Shown here piece by piece: positions 8,082-12,657 of a DNA stretch of 12,657 nucleotides; within the stretch, counting starts at the first letter, position 1, and each line of letters starts with the position of its first letter. The stretch is taken from positions 1 through 12,657 of the forward strand of contig JADGJH010000989.1 of the NCBI GenBank assembly GCA_027596945.1, written 5' to 3'. Both the position numbers and the translations under genes were made by a program. The stretch is from Physocladia obscura (lineage: Eukaryota; Chytridiomycota; Chytridiomycetes; Chytridiales; Chytriomycetaceae). The notes below the pieces were generated by a model. That model was not told where the DNA came from. It was given only the letters and a program-made list of their open reading frames with translations, and did not search any database.

Positions 8082-9436
8082 ATGTCACTGTCGCAGCGCA
8101 GACAGCCTCCGCCAACAAGCGCACCGGCAGTGTTCCGGACGGCCGGCTTCCAGGGATACGCAGTAAGTATCTACTACTGCTGCAGAACGTTACGTCAGCT
8201 ACTAACCGTGCGCGGTGCACCTGCCGGCAACGTAAGGTCGAATGCTCGCCGTTCTTCGAGACGCGCCTCGCCGTCGCCTCCGCCGCCAACTTTGGCATTG
8301 CTGGCAACGGGCGACTGTGGGCCCTGACCCTGAGAGCCCCTGGTCTTATTGCCGCCGACTGCTTGTGAGTGCTTCGGACCAATCCTACGCGATCAAACAG
8401 TATCAACATCGATATTAAGCTAAAGCGCGTTACCATATTATAATATCATCCAGCTTTGACACGCAGGACGGCCTCTTTGATTGCGCCTGGAGCGAACTGC
8501 ACGAAAACCAGATTGTTGCTGGCAGTGGCGACGGCTCAATCAAACTCTTTGATCTTACTCTACCGGTATTCACATTACTATTCAATCATTCGTCAACGCA
8601 TCAATCAACCAATCAACCAATTATTCATTAATGCAACCTATATCAACCAATGAAACAAATTTGTGACGAGCAGCAATTTCCTATTCTCAATTTACACGAG
8701 CATACGCGCGAAGTTTTTTCGGTTAACTGGAATCTCGTGCGCAAAGATTCTTTTGTTTCTGGCTCATGGGACCACACTATTAAGCTGGTTGGTGGGAAAA
8801 AAAATTAGTGCGTAAACTGATTCAACGATAATATAGTGGTCTCCTGAATCAAATAAGTCTCTAGCAACATGGAAAGAGCATCAAAATTGCGTATACCAGA
8901 CCGCATGGTCACCACATCTCGCAGAAATGTTTGCATCGGCATCTGGCGATATGACTGTAAAATTATGGGATATTCGCGGGCCCAGATCAATGAAGACATT
9001 TCAAGCACACGGAAATGAAGTATTGGCACTGGATTGGAACAAGTATGATCCCAACTGTCTGGTGACTGCAGGTTAATAACAATAACTCCCCCGCTTTTTT
9101 TTTATTCAGTCCATTAATTCGGTTTTTTTGCCAGGCGTTGACCACTCCATAAAAGTCTGGGATTTGCGAAACACCGCACAAGAAGTAATGACGCTGCGAG
9201 GTCACGAATATGCAATTCGACGGCTGAAATGCAGTCCACATGTAAAGAGCGTAATTGGAACTGTTTCTTATGACATGACAATGCGCGTGTGGGACACGAC
9301 GCGGGGATACAATAGTCTTGTGCATATGCACGAAATGCATACTGAGTTTGTGGTAGGGCTTGATTTTAATATGTTTGTACCAGGGCAGGTTGCGACTTGT
9401 GCATGGGATGAGACGGTGCATGTATTTTCCATATGA
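8082..9436 (+). CDS. PEX7: peroxin-7, PTS2 import receptor (WD40)
   Basis: PEX7 is the soluble receptor that recognises the N-terminal PTS2 signal of peroxisomal matrix enzymes and delivers them to the import machinery with a co-receptor. Exons are 8082-8162, 8237-8364, 8454-8565, 8674-8787, 8837-9071 and 9135-9436. All introns are GT-AG and in phase, giving 323 residues, the same length as the human protein. It opens with FRTAGFQGYAVECSPF and RLAVASAANFGIAGNGRL, the family's start. WD repeats follow: VAGSGDGSIKLFDL, VSGSWDHTIKLWSP, ASASGDMTVKLWDIRG, VTAGGVDHSIKVWDLR and GTVSYDMTMRVWDT. It ends with TEFVVGLDFN and VATCAWDETVHVFSI. Exon 4 has two adjacent acceptors (GAGCAG, 8669-8673), so one extra Gln codon is possible. 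Exons 1-2 are clearly more GC-rich than the rest. Identification and structure are secure. Confidence 0.95.
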
Positions 9437-10013
9437 GATGGGGAAAAAAACCAGTTGCATGGAAGATCGAAGAAAAAAGAAAAAAATTGTGAAGTAACAA
9501 AAAAAAATTGTTAAAAAATATTGTTACAATTCTCAAATTGCTTGACAAATAAACATATTTGTGAAACAAACACTACCATTGGATTAAATTGGGAAATTTA
9601 CATCAAAAAAAATCAAAGCCAAGCTAAAAAAATGAAAATAATCGATTAGATTGTCGAAAAACCCCCAATTCTTGATTGCTTTCAAACGCTTTACAGACAA
9701 TGTGAGCTTTGGAAAATTACTGACAAGAACGATTGCTGGGGATCACTCACTTAATTTACTTGACTTTCATTTGGGTTATTTGACAGTTATTTAACTTAGT
9801 AAATAGTTGTTAGATTTTACTGGTATCTCTTGTTAATCACCAACTGCCACAAAACCCAAGAATTCAGCCCCCAAATTGCAGAAAAAAATTACAAAAGAAT
9901 AAATTAAAATAATAAAAATTGTCGCGAAAACAGAAATAGGCAAGCAGTCATCAGGAACAAGATGGGTTGCGAGAGCGATTTAGAATAAGCCAAAAAAAAA
10001 ATTCCAATACAAA
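9437..10013. other. intergenic region downstream of PEX7
   Basis: PEX7 3' UTR starts here, with an AATAAA at about 9547-9552 in CAAATAAACAT. The rest is AT-rich with long A and T runs. A minus-strand stretch at about 9590-9750 is open in one frame (reads such as FPKLTLSVKRLKAIKNWGFF). It begins right after a stop, has no convincing splice site and gives no family match, so I do not call it a gene. Confidence 0.4.
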
Positions 10014-10277
10014 CTATAGATCTTGCCAAGCCTTGCAGCACTGTCTGTGATTATCAGCGCCGGTGTACTGGAATCTGATGAAACCCGCCACTTCACTGTT
10101 GGTTCTCACGCCAATTATCGCAGAAATTTTATATGCCGGAAACTTTGTTGAAGTTGGCAACTTTTTCTGTCGACCGTAGCTTGAATCGATAAAATTTTCT
10201 CAAAAGTCTCAATGTTTCCAGTATTTAATGTGCATCAACAACAGATAAGCATCATGATTCGCCCAGAATCTTTGCAT
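10014..10277 (-). CDS. small two-exon gene of uncertain identity
   Basis: Minus-strand exons 10277-10243 and 10179-10014 are joined by a 63-nt GT-AG intron in phase 2. They give 66 residues from MQRFWANHDAYL to KAWQDL, then TAG. The second exon looks protein-like: KISAIIGVRTNSEVAGFIR and then FQYTGADNHRQCC. The pattern F-R-x-Q-x-x-G ... C-C is reminiscent of the pleckstrin-like domain of the meiotic protein REC114, but the stretch is too short to claim that. The TAG overlaps a possible donor (TA|GTTTGT at 10014), so the gene could continue in exons that I cannot see. It starts about 100 nt after the stop of the upstream minus-strand gene. It could also be a fragment. Confidence 0.35.
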
Positions 10278-10325
10278 AAGCAATAGATTTGTCACGTTAA
10301 ACTGTGTCTTGTAAAGCAAGATAAT

Positions 10326-10331
10326 TTTATT
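10326..10331 (-). terminator. poly(A) signal of the membrane glycoprotein gene
   Basis: TTTATT on the plus strand is AATAAA on the minus strand, about 50 nt past the stop codon at 10382-10384. It also lies upstream of the next minus-strand start at 10277, so it fits as the 3' end of the glycoprotein transcript. Confidence 0.4.
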
Positions 10332-10381
10332 ACTCAATATTCATACAAACAATTTTCATTTAAAAGTTCAATGATTAAAAT

Positions 10382-11786
10382 TCAAACAAAAACAATTTCA
10401 TCCTCATTACCTATTTCAACATTCAGATTTGTCAATTTATTCGTGATGACTCCACGTTTGACAGAAACAACATGATTTTAACTACCACAATAGAAACACC
10501 AAACTTTGCACTGACAACTCCGCCTTTACTATTGAGTGCTTCTCTGCTATGTCCTGAATCGACAGTATCTCTCAAAAGTCTCAAAAGTAGGTCAAAAACG
10601 CCATGATACTCAATGTGTAGGGGTGCAAGTTCTGGCTTTTGATTCAACTTGTGAATATATTTCACAAGTACGCTAACAATTTTGCAGCAAATAAATATGG
10701 CTATAATACAAAAGTTTGCAAACAACAGAAGAGTTATATCATTTGACTGTTGGCAGTCAATGACACTTTTCCTGGTTGATCAAATTGAGCAGTAAGAGCT
10801 CCATATAGTGATGTATAATCATCAAGGTCCAATGGCGTATTATCGACTGCAGCATATCCAAACATTGCAGATTTTTATATTACAGTATCTCCAAGTGAAG
10901 AGCTTTCTGACTGCAGAATCTTCGAAGAAGAGTATTTGAAAATCCCATCAATTACAGAATTATTGAATATCCTACATGCAAACGCAAAATGATAGTACGG
11001 ACTGTGAAAACCCGTTCTTCAGGCAATTTTCTGAATTCGTGAATGCTGACTGAATGCAAGCATTTAACTTAGAGTCGTAAGGAATCTGTAAGGAATATAT
11101 AGCTTTTCACGTGTAGATATTTAAAACATCATCCCAGTATTCAGCAGAATTTTCATAATAATTCACGTGGAGCTCAAACTGATAGCTTTTGGACACAAAC
11201 CCAATGTTATTTGTAACCGTAAATGGTTGGAAAACGAAATCAAATGCAGAGTTTGTCGTTAAATTGATGTTGGTAAAATAGTTTGTCGAAGGCCATAATT
11301 GCCAGTTAATGATGCCTGGAATCTCAGAACCAACAAGTATTGATGAAAAACCAACTGTACTCATATTGTACAGGGAAATATTAGTTTGGGCCGAAGACAT
11401 GCAGACAAATGTGAAAGCTGATTGCTGATTCAAGAACAAATATTCTGAAAGTGAGTGGCCAGTTATTTCAGCATAAAAAGGGAGATAACCAAGTAGATAG
11501 AAACAGCTGCTGTTCACTACATTTGCCGAAACCCCCTTGCTGTCTCTATATAAAATTTTATGAGTAACAAACGGGCTGATAAGCGTGTTGTTTTGTGACG
11601 TAAAATTTGCATCTGCAATACTGAGCTCATGCACATGGCCAGGTACATGTGTACTGTTGTGTTCAAGTAAATTACTCACACGTCGAATGGAATTGTTGGT
11701 GTAAGGTAATTCATTCCAGGTTGGCGCACATCCAAAACAGTTAGAGAACTTTGAATAGCAAAAGGAACCACAATTGCTAAAATCAT
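10382..11786 (-). CDS. single-pass membrane glycoprotein, possibly disrupted
   Basis: No family is recognised. Minus-strand segments are 11786-11680, 11653-11128, 11085-11069, 11016-10767, 10746-10500 and 10449-10382, all in one frame (404 codons) except for a TAA at 10877-10875. An N-terminal hydrophobic segment (MILAIVVPFAI) could be a signal peptide. The outer part is beta-like and has many N-glycosylation sequons (NFT, NNT, NSS, NIS, NMS, NLT). Then comes LDLDDYTSLYGALTAQFDQP, one membrane helix (ITLLLFANFCIIAIFICC), and a cytoplasmic tail ending NEDEIVFV. Two of the introns are only 26 and 20 nt, and one exon is 17 nt. An alternative 5' end without the 26-nt intron reads a Cys-rich stretch (NCGSFCYSKFSNCFGC) from farther upstream. 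The TAA may be a true nonsense mutation, a sequence error or a sign that the model is wrong there. A membrane glycoprotein is likely; details are weak. Confidence 0.45.
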
Positions 11787-12657
11787 GATACTTAAAAAAA
11801 CTCGTCGACTGACAGTACTAGCGTGCCTATTGAATTTTTAAGAATCAGAAATTGAAACAAAAAACTGAATTTACAATCAGAAAATGAGAATAATACATAC
11901 AAAGTTTTTGGTTCTAATTCGCAATAAGGCTTGTTGAAACTCTCTTTTGTTTTTTGGTTAATTTTTTTTACAGCAGTGTTGTCCAAACAAGCTTCTATTA
12001 TGCCTCTCAATCTGATTTTTGGGTCATTAAAGAAAAATCAACAGAAATATTTTTTATTCCAAAATTTGAAACCAAAAACAAATGAAAAAGAGCCAAAGAG
12101 AATACAAGAAAGAGAAAGAAGATAAAACAAAATAAAATAAGAGACGGTCCAATTAATAGAGATTTAAGATTAGGTTGTAATAAAAAGAACTAGTTACAAA
12201 AATGTGCAAAAATTTGACCCCCACAGCAGTGAACCAATTAATAAAAGGTCAGACAAATTGTATTATGAGCCATTGCACAGGCTATGTGGAAAAAAACTAA
12301 AAAACTAACAAAAAATAAAATAAAAGTAAAAACAAAAGACACAAAATTTTTTTGCAACTTTATTCCATAAGTCCTGTTTAATACATGACAATGTCAAATA
12401 TAATATTTTGAACTCAAGAAATAAAACAAAAAATTATTAGAAAAACTGAAAGAATAGCACAAAAATAAAAAATAAAAAGAAGATTGAGAATGGAAATTTA
12501 AAATTGGAGATTGGAGATTGGAGAAATGAAACAAAAAGCACTGGCCACAAAAAGGTGTGGAGCAAAAAGAAAGTAAATAAGAAAGAAAATTGGAGATTTT
12601 CCAAGTGTTGGATTGGAGATTGGAGATTGTTGGTTTTTATTTGTTTTTTTTTTTTTT
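11787..12657. other. AT-rich region without a supported gene, ending in poly-T
   Basis: The first part (11787-12010) may hold the true 5' exon of the membrane glycoprotein gene: a good donor GTATGT and an acceptor-like TTCAG occur on the minus strand at about 11860-11902. The remainder is A-rich on the plus strand with runs such as AAAATAAAATAAAAG. Open frames here are short Lys/Asn/Phe-rich reads and show no family signal. The sequence ends in a run of 15 T. Confidence 0.4.
12504..12629 (+). repeat. short TTGGAGA tandem repeats, two clusters
   Basis: Three perfect head-to-tail copies of the heptamer TTGGAGA occupy 12504-12524. A single copy lies at about 12590-12596. Two more head-to-tail copies lie at 12613-12626, flanked by partial units (TTGGA, TTG). 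The clusters lie within the last 160 nt of the window. This is a microsatellite-like array and not a known telomere repeat. Confidence 0.65.

Noticed and set aside
7882..8436. 184-residue minus-strand open frame
   Set aside because: It lies antisense to PEX7 exons 1-2, gives Arg/Ala-rich composition with no motif, and comes from the GC-rich exon sequence.
8987..9460. 157-residue minus-strand open frame
   Set aside because: It is antisense to the last two PEX7 exons, whose WD40 coding is clear.
11792..12125. Short open frames at the right side
   Set aside because: They are Lys/Phe/Asn-rich with no motif. Part may be UTR or a 5' exon of the glycoprotein gene, but I cannot fix one.

Overview
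The window is eukaryotic, AT-rich nuclear DNA. Genes lie close together on both strands and are cut by many short introns, mostly 42-102 nt, with GT-AG ends and frequent CTAAT/CTAAC-like branch sites. The gene set is a Rab escort protein, the PTS2 receptor PEX7, a PHACTR-type RPEL/PP1-binding protein and a TIR-domain protein. RPEL/PHACTR proteins are best known from animals and their relatives, so I infer a holozoan with a compact genome (a unicellular relative of animals or a small invertebrate). This is inference from protein families, not a species call. The window may start and end at contig edges, because the first gene lacks its 5' end and the right end is a poly-T run.

Layout, left to right: (1) 255-1735 (+), an unrecognised multi-exon gene, 5' incomplete, containing one GC-AG intron. 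(2) About 1798-3428 (-), a TIR-domain gene tail-to-tail with gene 1. A module of unknown function has been duplicated inside it, and its TIR exon cannot be joined cleanly to the next one. (3) 3955-5902 (+), a complete 7-exon Rab escort protein gene, divergent from the TIR gene. (4) 6459-7755 (-), a 7-exon PHACTR-like gene, convergent with the escort gene. (5) 8082-9436 (+), a complete 6-exon PEX7 gene, divergent from the PHACTR-like gene. (6) 10014-10277 (-), a small two-exon gene of uncertain identity. (7) 10382-11786 (-), a gene for a single-pass membrane glycoprotein, with one unexplained in-frame TAA. (8) 11787-12657, AT-rich DNA with short TTGGAGA repeats and no gene that I can support.

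The genes do not form a pathway. Three are housekeeping or regulatory: Rab prenylation, peroxisomal import, and actin/PP1 control. Two are lineage-specific and less certain: the TIR protein, possibly an NAD+-cleaving or signalling protein, and the membrane glycoprotein. The most interesting points are the TIR gene with its duplicated exon and damaged junction, several apparent introns of only 20-29 nt, the GC-AG intron, and the well-kept PHACTR tail.
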